Positions 46,901 through 58,360 of a stretch of DNA of 64,000 nucleotides are shown one piece after another. Source of the DNA: Rhea pennata (Eukaryota > Chordata > Aves > Rheiformes > Rheidae). Both the position numbers and the translations under genes were made by a program. The stretch lies in contig NC_084666.1 of assembly GCF_028389875.1 (NCBI RefSeq), forward strand, positions 27,622,308 through 27,686,307. The letters are read 5' to 3'. The number at the start of each line of letters is the position of its first letter. The stretch's first letter is position 1. The notes under the pieces were generated by a model. That model did not search any database and was not told where the DNA came from. It saw only the letters and a program-made list of their open reading frames with translations.

Positions 46901-48784
46901 AGACAGAAATTATACAATTTTCTATCAGAAGATGATGTGCTTCTTCCAAGCAAGCACAAAAATATAAAGAGCACTGCATTAGTGAAGCTGCATTTGACAG
47001 CAAAAACACTGCACCTTAACAGCTCTCTATACTTAAGCAAGTGTTAAAAGGTTCAAGTGGCAGCACTTTATTTTTGTGAATAAAGTTTTAAAATGGATAG
47101 GTTTGGATTCTGACTGAAAGCCAAACTCAGAGTTCAATTGTTACATGAATCAAATAGACTACGTCTCTACATGTTTTTACGTAAGGTTACTTTAAAACTG
47201 TTGGATCAATCAAAGCAGCTGCTAGAGATAAGAACAATGATAGGAGTTCCATGTAAGAAACATGCCATTTGTTCTGAGCGTTTTTTCTGTGAAGTTACTG
47301 AGTACTTTGCCATGGATTTTACTTTGACCGATATCATGCCAAGAATCTTCTTTAGGTCTATGTCATACCTCCAGAAGGTATGACCCATTTCCTGCCAAGG
47401 TCCTCTGGTTGCTCCAAAACTTTTACATCCTTTTAATCTCTCTTGGTATAGTTCACTGGGTCAGAAGTTGCATTTCTAATTAATTAATCCTCCACTCTGA
47501 ATTAGTTTCCCTCAGATGATCATATACTGTGATCCAACAACTAGTCATCTCTTAGTTCACTCTGCCCAGAAACAACCAGTAAATGCAACTGTTTTATCTT
47601 GACTCCCGCTTCTGTCTTCACATAGAGCAGCTAAAAGGGATATATGATACATTAAACAAAATTGGATGACAAACCAGGAGTAATCAACTCAAATAAGTAG
47701 GTTGAATATTTAAGGACCTTCCTTTGTAAACACAGGCCTGCAGCCACTCTTGGCCCCTATGGAAGCTCCCCTCTCTTCCACCATTACTACTATTCCCTCT
47801 AGCTTCTTTTTCTACAACATTCCCTTCCTTATTTCTATGATGTACCACCACAAATCTTTTGACAGATCTTGCTTTTGGGTCACCTGCACACCCACTGGCT
47901 GCCCAATGGGCTGAACAGCACAATACGTACCTTAACCAGCCAGCCTCTTTTCTAGTCCATGTACTGTGCACAAGCTAACAAAATTTAACATTTAATTGAA
48001 AATCAGATATTAATCAACTAATCAAGCTCTGCTGTTTTGAGGAGAGCACCCTTTCTGAAGCCTGCTCACATTTCTTGCCAAGTGCTTGACCATGAATGAA
48101 ATCATTCTCACAAATACACTAATGTCATCTACTATCTCAGGCACTCTGAACAAGTAAAGGGCAGGAGCGAAGACACCTACAAGAGATGGCAGTCATCTTT
48201 AGATGACACAGAGCAACCCTCTGATTGCTAGACATTATCCAAACACATAGTAGATGGCAGTTCTGACTCAAAGACTTTTAAAATTTAAATCACAAGATTT
48301 AACATTTGGATAAAGCAAACATTAGCCAAAATCAAATTGTTTAGAAATGTGGCTTTTTATCAGACAGCAGATTTTGTTTTGTCTGGTCACACACATCCTG
48401 GTCACGCAATTTATAACGAGTCTGCCATACTCAAAGGGAAGCATTAACTGTGTATCATGGCAAAGGGGACTGTGAGAATTGTGTCTAGTAAGCTTTTTCT
48501 CAGTTGAAAGAGGTAACGTGGGAGAACAAAGGTGTTTTTAGGGGAAAAAAGAACAAGATTCCAGGTGAGGCTGATTCTGCAGCTCTGATAACAGAGGCTG
48601 ATATGTATTATGCAAATTACACTGTGGGTACTACTTAGGACACTTCCTTTAGATGTTACTGCAACCTCTTAATATCAAGATGTTAGGAATTAGTACAAAT
48701 AATTACTTGGGTAACTGTAAAATAAACATACTCTAAAAATATGTCACTTTTCCAAGTATACATATTGGCATAATCAGAGAACAG

Positions 48785-49238
48785 ACCAGATGGACCTTAA
48801 GATCACCCAGCGCATTCCCTAGGATGCTGCAAGGCAGGACTAGTTGTGGCATATACTTATACTAGACAGGTCTCTGTCAGGAGTGGTATGTTCTTAGAAA
48901 CTGCCAGTGATTGATTCTGCATAGGATCCCAAAGCAACCTACGCAAAACTTATTCTCAGCATTAGAAAACTTTCTGTTACTAACTGAAATCTACCTTGCC
49001 ATGTTTTAAGCCCATCATGTCTTGATGTAACCACTGAAGTCAGGCAGCAGCTTTTTATGTACTTGAAGACTGATACTACGTCTCCTCTGTGTCTTCTCTT
49101 TACTAGGTTAAACAAGAGATCTTGCAGGTTCTCTTTCTGCTTACACATCCCACTACAGCATATGCCTTTTTTCTTTTTGCAACAGCTTGACATTAACTCA
49201 TGTTCATCTTGCGAGCCACAGTAAAGTGCCACATATCC
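48785..49238 (-). mobile_element. Ancient CR1-type LINE remnant, minus orientation
   Basis: The low-coordinate end, read on the minus strand, includes GATCTTAAGGTCC, like the CR1 3' end. Further up, the minus strand can be translated to NLVKRRHRGDVVSVFKYIKS, a decayed form of the LxKRRLRGDLIxLYKYLKG motif at the C-terminus of CR1 ORF2. The copy is heavily mutated, older than the one at 13.7 kb. Confidence 0.72.
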
Positions 49239-50493
49239 TTTTACTCCGAGCTGTTTTCTATTTCTCGTTCAGTATCTGCAAACTCGATACATACACCTGT
49301 TAGGTGTAGATCAGAATTGGAGTATACCCTTACAGAATCACATTCCACCCTTTCAGACTATTTTTCCTGTTGGTCAAGATCTTTCTGGCCTGAAGAAAGG
49401 ACAACCAAAGGAACACCTGAAAGCAGCAATCACTTTACTTGAAGTAAGATACTTTCAAAACTGCAGTTGTTTGGTTACTTACCCACTAATGTTATACTCA
49501 TATAAAACAAAAACATTTATACAGAAAGCCAATACACTCTATGAAAATCCAATGGTTAAATTAGATTAAAAAATGCAACATGTATTTGTCACAACATGTT
49601 TGAAAAAAATCCTTTTACTGGCTTCTGTGGCTTGAGTTGCTTGAAACATGTGGGCTAAAGTCTGCAAGGAACCTGCAAAGGCATCTGATCATATCAGTCT
49701 GTGTTGCATTTTAACTAATAGTTAAGGAGAGAGAACTAATATAGTAGTAATTTCCCATCACATGAAATCAAGAGCTTCAATTTTTATGCAATACAAAAAG
49801 TACTGGTTTGTTTGCAGCTCCCTAGTCAATGGGCACCTGCAAAAATGCACAAATTGCTTCTTCTCTGCCCTAACAGTCGTCATTTCTTCTATTATGAGCA
49901 CAAGTCTGAAAAATAAGACAAATACAATTTCTAATCAAGAAAAGTGCTTAAAATGGAATTTACTACTATTGCAATATGCTTGTATCTTATTCTCTCCATA
50001 AAACATTGTTATAGAAGGTGACAAAAAGTGACAATTTATGGTGAATTTTTCTTCCACAGAAGAAATGTTGAGACTCGTAAAAAATCCAGAACATGACCTC
50101 AACCTTCTGAGCATCTCTGATACCAAACTTTTAAGTTCCAGTTGTTCATCTAAGGACTTAATGTTAAGTCACTGAATGTCACAATGTGTTCCTCAGAAAT
50201 AGTAGATAGTTCTTGAGTATGTTACCTATGATCTTCAATAAAAATTATGCAAATTTATATTAAAAACTCATGAATAACTGAAAACTGTTCACAGATTATC
50301 TGTGAATAAAAAGATCAAAATTCAATAAATTATTCTTTATAGAAAGTTCGATCTGCCAATGTTCAGAAAACTTTTTCCTCCCTTTCATACAATTGGTTAT
50401 TCTTTTCGTAATAATTTTTCCTTTTGTGTCTAGACCTCTGTGTCTGTATCTCTGAACTGCTGAACTGACACTGTCCCACGCTGTGCTAGGTCA

Positions 50494-50530
50494 GTCTTGC
50501 TAAAATCAACCATCTTGATTTTAGCAAGAC
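50494..50530. repeat. Hairpin, 16-bp perfect arms, 5-base loop
   Basis: GTCTTGCTAAAATCAA (50494-50509) is exactly complementary to TTGATTTTAGCAAGAC (50515-50530) around CCATC. Confidence 0.9.
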
Positions 50531-50684
50531 CGCAACAGCCCAGACAATAATTTAGCAATGAACTGATCCAACTCAGACCATAGTTCCGAACTCACAGCAT
50601 AGTTTCACAAACCCTTTAAAATGGCAGAAATCCTATTTTCTCCCTGACCTCATCCATCACCTGTTTTTTTTGTTTGTTTGTTGG

Positions 50685-50702
50685 GGGGGGGGGAGGGGGG
50701 GG
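50685..50702. repeat. G-rich tract
   Basis: Two runs of G separated by a single A, following a TTTGTTTG repeat. Possible quadruplex-forming simple sequence; run lengths are error-prone in sequencing. Confidence 0.7.
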
Positions 50703-52401
50703 AATTGGTGAGTTTTTTTGGAGTTACTTCAACCTGCCTCTCCCCACTGTAACCCTAATCCACATGTTTACCCATCTAAAAGCTTTTGAAAAGCCATTTC
50801 GCCAAAATTTCTACTATAGTGAAAGGAATGTCTTGTGATTAATATATTGACCTATGTTAATAATTACTTGTAAGGACATATAAGAGCAATGTTATTGCTA
50901 GTTTTCCCCAAATCTAAAGGCCATGTCTTTCAGTTTTTAAAATCCATCACGTTTCCATTCTATTGACCTTGTGAGGCATCAATTCCAGCTTTCACTCCAT
51001 CGGTTACTGACAGCCTGACTGTCACCTCTACGTCCTCCCTCGCCTCCTTCCTTCTGCGTTGGAAGATGTTCCTGTGAAGAGCTGCAAAATCACACCATTG
51101 GCTTACCTTAGTCACGGTGTCTACAAAACCTCAACAGTTACTAGGCAACTGGTGTGCTGCAATGACAATTTATCACCCTGTTCATAGTAGTCTCATCCTT
51201 TTGTAATGTCTTTACCTTGTTTTGCTGCATCCACTCAATGTCTCATTTTACAGATGGGATTTAACTGTCTTAAATCTAGGCACCTAACATCTTTTTGAAT
51301 CCCTGGAGTATACAAGACATCTGCCCAGGGCTGGCAGCCCTGTGATACAGCACCCACAGAGCTCTGCAGCAACAGCTAGAAGCTAGGAAGGACACAATGC
51401 AGAGAATAAAATGGCACTGAACACCTATATTCAGGCACTTAGACAAGCCCATTCTAGACAGCAATTTCAAGTCCTTTGGAGCAGGAAACATCCTGTAATT
51501 AAAGCTGCTTCCAGTACAAAATCCAGCCAACTTTAATCCTAGTTTGGGGGTAAATAAATACTACCCACACTAGGAGTAAAAACAAGTAATAACTTTAAGG
51601 GTGTGTATGATACAACATCTTTAGGAATTAAAAGGTAACATGATATTAAATAAGAGTCAGATAACGTAGATGAAAAAGCCCACCGCACAATAACTAGCAC
51701 ATAAAAAAGTATCCCCTTGCTTGCACTGCATTAATGCCTCAATTGGCTCGTCTGCAGCTTTTCCTTGACAGTGAGGAAATGGATTAAAGTAGAAGGACCT
51801 TTCCTGATACAGAGGAAAAGAAAAAAAAATGGACATCTTGGCTATCCATGCATTACTGAGACCCTCCTTCCCCCAAATAAAGCGCACAAGCGAAAAGGCT
51901 ACCATAGCATGGAAAAATAACTTCATTCTCTAATGTCCAACAGTGCTCATGAAAGAACCATACAACTTTGCAATTTATACTGAACTTAATTCATAATTTC
52001 TGTTCATAAAATGACACAGGTCAGCATATTTCACTATTACAGTCTGTCACTTCAAGCCATCAGATTCTTTTTTTAAATAACTTTTTTAGATCACAATGTC
52101 CATCAGTTTCTAAAAGGTATAGAGAAAAACTTAGCTTAGTAAACTACTTGCACTATAGCTGAATCTAAAAGAAAGGGTCCATAACACAAACACAATTAAA
52201 AGGCATCAACTTATTGAAGCAAGAGATGCCAGTCATACTCCATCTGACAACAACAGAAATAACAGAAAGAAGTTAAAAACATTAACACAAAGATCAGTAT
52301 TTTTTCCATGTGGTATTTATGGTATTCTCTCTTACTGACTTTATAAGATACTGCAGTATACCCAACGTATTGCAATAAGGAAAATATACAGTGAAGTTTA
52401 A

Positions 52402-52427
52402 AGATTGGAATTTCAAAATTCCAATCT
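52402..52427. repeat. Hairpin, 12-bp perfect arms, 2-base loop
   Basis: AGATTGGAATTT (52402-52413) is followed by its exact reverse complement at 52416-52427 with only two bases between. Confidence 0.85.
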
Positions 52428-52654
52428 CAAATTCCATTGTGAATGGATCTGTAGGGAAAGATTAGAAAGAGGTGAAGAGCTAAAACTTTAAATCAGTCTT
52501 GTTGAATATTTGTAATCCAGTAACACCCAAAATCTCTATCCAGGATCAAATCCTCTCTGAGGACTGTACAGGTATCTAAGGAAGCAGCATTTGACCAAAA
52601 TTGACAGTAACACTATTACTTATTTCCTTCTATGTACAAAAAAAACCCAAACAA

Positions 52655-52836
52655 ATAAAACAAACAAAAAACCCACAAAGAACAAACAAACAAAAAACCC
52701 ACAAAGAACAAACAAACAAAAAACCCACAAAGAACAAACAAACAAAAAACCCACAAAGAACAAACAAACAAAAAACCCACAAAGAACAAACAAACAAAAA
52801 ACCCACAAAGAACAAACAAACAAAAAAATCCTCCAA
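52655..52836. repeat. 26-bp A-rich minisatellite, six copies
   Basis: The unit ACAAACAAACAAAAAACCCA plus six bases is repeated with the ACCCACAAAG core ending at 52680, 52706, 52732, 52758, 52784 and 52810, with almost no divergence. Because 26 is not divisible by three and the unit lacks stops on either strand, all three frames stay open on each strand. They encode the same 26-residue period, giving spurious repetitive ORFs. Not a gene. Confidence 0.95.
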
Positions 52837-55596
52837 AAAACAGAAAAAAAAAATGAGTCAGGTTCTCAAGGAAAAAAAAATTAATGGTAACTCAATCACC
52901 TCCCATAACAAAAGATTACAATTTACAGGCACTGACGTTAACACTGATCACTGTTCATTCTTTCTCAATGACCTTGCACAAGAAAGGGGGGAAAGATGCT
53001 TAACAGTTCCCTCCAGCCTGCTCTGGCTCCAGACCCAAGCAGGTCGGTAACTTGTGCAAAGAACCAACACACAGCCCTTGCCTTACTCTGCAGGCAGGCA
53101 GGGGAAGAACAGCCTGGGCTGTCATGATTTGATACACGTCAAAGACACGATTGCTTGGAAGATGTATTCTGTAGCACTAGCTGAGAAAGATTCGTAAAGA
53201 CCACCAGCTGTGGTGTATATATGTGACACCCATGACAGGATAAATTAATAAGACAGCCTAAGAAGTTGCTAGGTAACCGTGTCCTGTCCCCACATCATTG
53301 ATGAGTCGGTGACGATTCGCTCTCATGATGTAATGCTGCAGCTTAATATCTTTGCTCAAAATTACCGCAGGTATAGATTTCTAAAGAAAAACAGATTTGA
53401 ACTGGTCTTGCAGATTCCAAAAATGCTTCCCTTGCCAAACTGGTCCATCTAATTCTCAAGTTTTAACCATCAGCTCATTGCACCTCTGGGAAATAACAGC
53501 CTCTTTCTGAATCCCCACTCCTTCTAGAGGACCAATACACAAGCTTTACAGCAGAAAGCTCACACACACACTCTCCCTGTTAAACTCCATTAAGAGAAGG
53601 CATGACACACAATATTGTATTCAGTGTATGCATTCACTCTGGTGTCAGCTCCTGATCAAAATAAGCATTAAGGCAGCAGATACAGGAGAGAGAATATGGA
53701 AGTATATGGACGATCTGAAGAAAAAAGTCTCACTTTGCAACAGGGTTGCTGAAAAACCTGAAATGGCCTAGGGGAAAAAGATGCTAGTACCAAAAGAAAT
53801 CCACCTAGAAGGCAAATTCCCCATAGCTCATAATAAATAATAAAAAATCTGCAGCAGACATAACATCACTTGGATTTGCATGATTGCCTTTGACAGCCCT
53901 TGAGTTACGACACTGAAAATGGCTTTTCTTAGGCTTTATTTTTTTCAAACATGTTAACACAGCTTACCCATTCCCTTGCTTTGTTTCACTGTGGCATTTT
54001 GTCATTGCTGTTGTTTTTAAGAGTGCAGTAAGTCATACATCATAGACTGTAGTCTTCCTGAGTTAGAATTTCAAAGCTAAGAAGTCACCCTCTGAGGAGG
54101 GTGCTGGTACATCAGCAGCATCTCCCAGGGGCCTCATGTTTGAGGTGCACACATGGTCCTCAAAGGAAAAAAGCTTAGCTGCCTTGCCTGTTCGCAGCGA
54201 TGCTTTATCCTCCAGTAGGAAAGGCAAAAGCCACAGCAGTGTGGGTATAAGAGCTAAAGAAAAAGAAATAGCTGCAGCTGATTACACAGGGGCTGTGATG
54301 CAGAGAGCTGTTACATGCTAGGTATCTTAGATCAGACCCACTACAAAAGGAAACAAAACTAACTCAGGGAGTTACCTAGAGTGATCCCAGACTGCTCAAC
54401 ACTGGTGTCAGCACCCTGCTTGCTGCAGTTTCCATCAGTTCGAGCCAGGACAATGATTATTAACTTTAATTCTGTTCAGTCAAATATTCTTGGATACATG
54501 GCTTTCTGTAAGTAATTATCATAATTTTCTGTTGTTTTTTCCTCTTTTTCAGTGTATTGCCTTAAGCATTCTTTATACTATCTAGAAGTAATGGCTCCAC
54601 AGACAGGACTCAATGAAGGGTTGGCAAGGTCACCTTATACCCTTGCAACAAGTGTCACAATTAAAGTGCATCCAAAAACCTCCCTAAATCATGTTATAGA
54701 TACTCTTTCAAAGTGAGACAAAGACTTACTTTTCACCAAGATAAAATGCTCCACAGTCATTAGCTGCCATGATTTCAAGCCAGTTTGCACCACAAGCCTT
54801 TCAGAGAAGCACTCCTCTGCACATGACACTGACACCTGCCCCTCTTTTAAGGTAGAGTAAGTAGCTCTGCCAGGATTAGACAGGACCCCAGGCTGTTTCG
54901 TTCTCTGGTTACTTGTCACATCTACTGAGGCAACACTTCCGTTTTAGGAAGCTAGGTGATCAAAGTTTCTTCGTAACACAGGTACACAACAAGAGAAGTA
55001 AAAGGCTACACTACATCTGATCACAGCTAAACCATAATACTTCTTTGAAAGCCTTAGTAAATTTAGCTTACTTCATGCAGCCCTGGCTCTGGATTTCGGG
55101 ACTGACTGTCCCCACTCCCCATCTCCCTTTTCAGTGCAGTTCCTATTACTATTTTACCCATCACACACAGAGCTCATGAAATACCCTCCCCTTTCCACAA
55201 GATCTTTCTAGTAGTTCGGAGTACATCTGAGCTTTCATCCTACCACTGGCAAATGTAGTTTCCTCAGATGTTACGTCTTTATAACCAGCAACACCTAGTC
55301 ATGGGCTTTCAGGACTTACTAGGCTGTTCCTTCACTGCATCACTGTGTATCTCTTCAGCAGCCAACACGATCCTGCATAGGCACATTCCCTCACTTTAGT
55401 ACCTAATGCCTTGAGTACTGAATAACTAAGTCAAGCTATCCACCAAACATCTGCACACCAACCCCATCTTTTCCTTTTAGAATTCAGTATTGTTTGGTAT
55501 ATAGCTTAGAAACCTACTGTCCTCTGGGGGTGTGCAAAACTGTTCCTTCTACACTACAAAGACTACTACTGTATCTGAAAAATATTCTTCACATAC

Positions 55597-55624
55597 TTTC
55601 CCCTGAAGCTTTCTTCAGGGGAAA
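55597..55624. repeat. Hairpin, 12-bp perfect arms, 4-base loop
   Basis: TTTCCCCTGAAG (55597-55608) pairs exactly with CTTCAGGGGAAA (55613-55624). It resembles a terminator stem in form but has no such role in this eukaryotic context. Confidence 0.85.
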
Positions 55625-58267
55625 TATTAGAGACAAAAGAAATAGTTCAAAGAAAACAGTTGTTAAATATTTCTAAAGTTACGAATTATTTTTCTACTTA
55701 CATTTTTCTTATTATTCATATGTAAAGACTTATCTCTTATTCATATGCTATATCCATCACAGTTGTAGATTTACTCTGACTCCCAGTGCTTACATAGTGT
55801 TCTTTTTTCATTATTGTATTAGTCTCTTTCATCAGCTGCCTCTGCTGCGTTAGGTTCAGCTGTGAGCTGATGTATTAGTCTTGAAATAATCTGGGAGTAA
55901 GCAAAGATTTCACTTAACACTACACCTTATTATACAACTCTATTTCTCCTTTGAAAATAATTTTGCAGAAGTTTCAACTCCCTCTCCCCCTCAAAAAAAT
56001 TCCCAAATTTTCTACTACTGTTTGTTAAATGCTGCATATTAAGTCTTCCTCAGTTACCACTGCAGGTTCCTCCAGACCTTCCCCGTAATAACCTCCTGAA
56101 TAACTCTCATCCCATGTCCTGAATCACAATGGATGATTCAGTAATATCATTTCGATACTTCTTACCTGACTCAGTATTGGAGTTATTCTTCCTTGTACTT
56201 ATTTCAGTGTCATTTTAACGTCAGACTATTCAGTACTTTGCTTCATTGCCACAGATCTTAGCCCATTAACCTTGCTAGAAAGCACCATAAAATCAATACT
56301 TCAGAAAATAAATCTTCTGCCTTTGTACTACCATATTCCACAAGATTCAACACATACTGAAAAAAGCCACTATTTAATTTTAAACTAGTTCTAAATAAAT
56401 GTAATGTTTACAAACTCAAAAGGAAAGAGAAACAATTAAAGTTCTCTTTCTGCATGATGGCTGAGTTTGATTCATTTCCAATAGGGTGCTTGAAGCTGTC
56501 TCTCTCTACATCAAATCCACTTCAGAATGGCTCATGTAAAGGCTTCCTAGACATGTACATAGCTGCTCAGATTTTAATAGTCCGTGTCATAAGGCACACT
56601 AACACAGCTAGCATCATTTTCAGCAGATTTCAGTGCCAGAAACAAAACGACTCTGTAGATTGCCAGCCCTTGTACCTGAAACACAGAAACGGCATATGCA
56701 AGTCAAAGCAAACAGAGGCTGGATCAGAGCATTGCTCTGTTGCTGCCAATAGGAATTCTTTATGAGAATCACTAAAGCAAATCTAATGAGAATACTACCT
56801 ACTGACCTTCAGTTTCATGCATTTTTCCTGGTCACTGTTAATTTCTGAGCAAGACAACTAGGTGCAAAACAAAAATCTGTATTCCTGCTAAGCAAATGTT
56901 CAGCATGCAGAACTGCAGAACTGAATAGGTTATCACTGAGAATTCACTGCTTAATTTTTTGGTGCCACCTATCTGTGGTTAGATCACAAATCCCACCGAA
57001 ATGCTGAGTGAATACTTATGCAACCAGCTTTCAGGCCACAGATTATTTTCAAATTTTTTGCTGCAGGTGTTTTAGCTCTGTTTCTCTTCAGTTGGAACAC
57101 TTTGGGCTAGTTAAGCTCATCACATTATGTGTATATCCCTTCAGTGAATGTTTGTCATGAAACTTTCATGCCAGTGTCTTCACAAAGTGCAAAGGTTTAA
57201 AAAAAGGGGGGGAGGAAGGGGGAAAGTCATACCAAAAATGTCACTGGGACATTAAAAAGAAAGATACCTTGAAACCTTACTTAAGATAAATGTAACTAAG
57301 GCATTCTCTGGAAAGAACTGGAAAATCTTGAAACCTTAAGGTAAGTACATGTCTGGAAACTTCCTCAGCTTGCAATGGACACCCTCAGTTCTCTATAGTA
57401 TGCTCTCTTAATTCCACACACCAGCTCAAAGTCCCCAGAGCAGGTCGTGTTCTGGTCACCTGCCTGCACTTCTCATTTCATAGCTTTGTGTGATATGAAG
57501 GAAAGAAGGTATATGGATTGCTATTGTTCTTGAGGTGTTTCTACTTTATCCTCTCTTTTTTTAAACTGGTTGTTAGTTCAGACATTAACACTAATTGCAG
57601 CAGCAGAGGTATCATATGTAGAAAGCCAATTCTCTGCAATAATGAAGTCCCCAAACATTCAGAGTTTTATAAGGTAATAAGGCAGAAAGGAGTTAATGCA
57701 GCATTCAGTGTGCTGGCAGACTGTGAAAGTGTTACAATATAGATAGAGAAACCAATTCAAATCTAATTCACCTTTTAAGTGATCCCAATAAATAGTTCCA
57801 TCTATTGCATAAACACTTATTAATAAAGGGTGATTATATAAGTCAGAAAGGCCAAATTCTCCTCCACAGACATAAAAGATACATGAACATCTAGGAATTA
57901 ACACACTTAAGAATTACAAACTTCAAACAGATGATGTATTCATAAAATGATTCCTCCTATGCCAGTCGGAGGGCAAAGCACAGAGTATCCTCCTCAGCTG
58001 CTGTGTAGCTGCAACAGAGTCCACCTAAATAATGTCAAAGTTGTCACATGGAGGATCTACCTGGCAACAAGCTTCCAACTTCCTTGGCAAGACTTTGCTT
58101 TTGTTATAGCCCAGGATGATACCTGCACATTTCTAGGATTCCCTGCAATTCACTGGCCCCATGGAACCATATGCATGCTGGCTTGCTCAGACCTCTTGCA
58201 GGACCTCTTAGTTCTACTAGGAAATTCATCATTTTAAGGGTACAAAAATGTACAAAAATTGTAAGGT

Positions 58268-58312
58268 ACAAAAAAAAAAAAAAAAACCAAAAAAAACAAA
58301 CAAAAAAAAAAC
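58268..58312. repeat. A-rich simple repeat
   Basis: Long A run broken by CC and C residues (AAACAAAC-type). No retroposon body recognised. Confidence 0.8.
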
Positions 58313-58335
58313 TTACAGATTAAAGAAGAAAAGAT

Positions 58336-58360
58336 TTCCTTTATGACTTGCATAAAGGAA
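58336..58360. repeat. Hairpin, 10-bp perfect arms
   Basis: TTCCTTTATG (58336-58345) and CATAAAGGAA (58351-58360) are exact reverse complements around a 5-base loop. Confidence 0.75.

Larger units (their letters stand above)
33777..48784. other. Intron sequence with simple repeats only
   Basis: AT-rich non-coding DNA between two CR1 remnants. It holds oligo-T tracts, the TA/CA microsatellite, a 37-bp duplication, small hairpins and a possible SINE relic near 45.2 kb. No exon is recognised. Confidence 0.6.

Noticed and set aside
52591..53050. Repetitive Lys/Asn/Gln/Thr protein of up to 149 codons, and its Val/Phe/Cys antisense versions
   Set aside because: All are translations of the 26-bp minisatellite, which is open in every frame because it lacks stop codons.
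55597..55624. Stem-loop resembling an intrinsic transcription terminator
   Set aside because: The DNA is vertebrate intron; bacterial-type termination does not apply and no T tract follows the stem.
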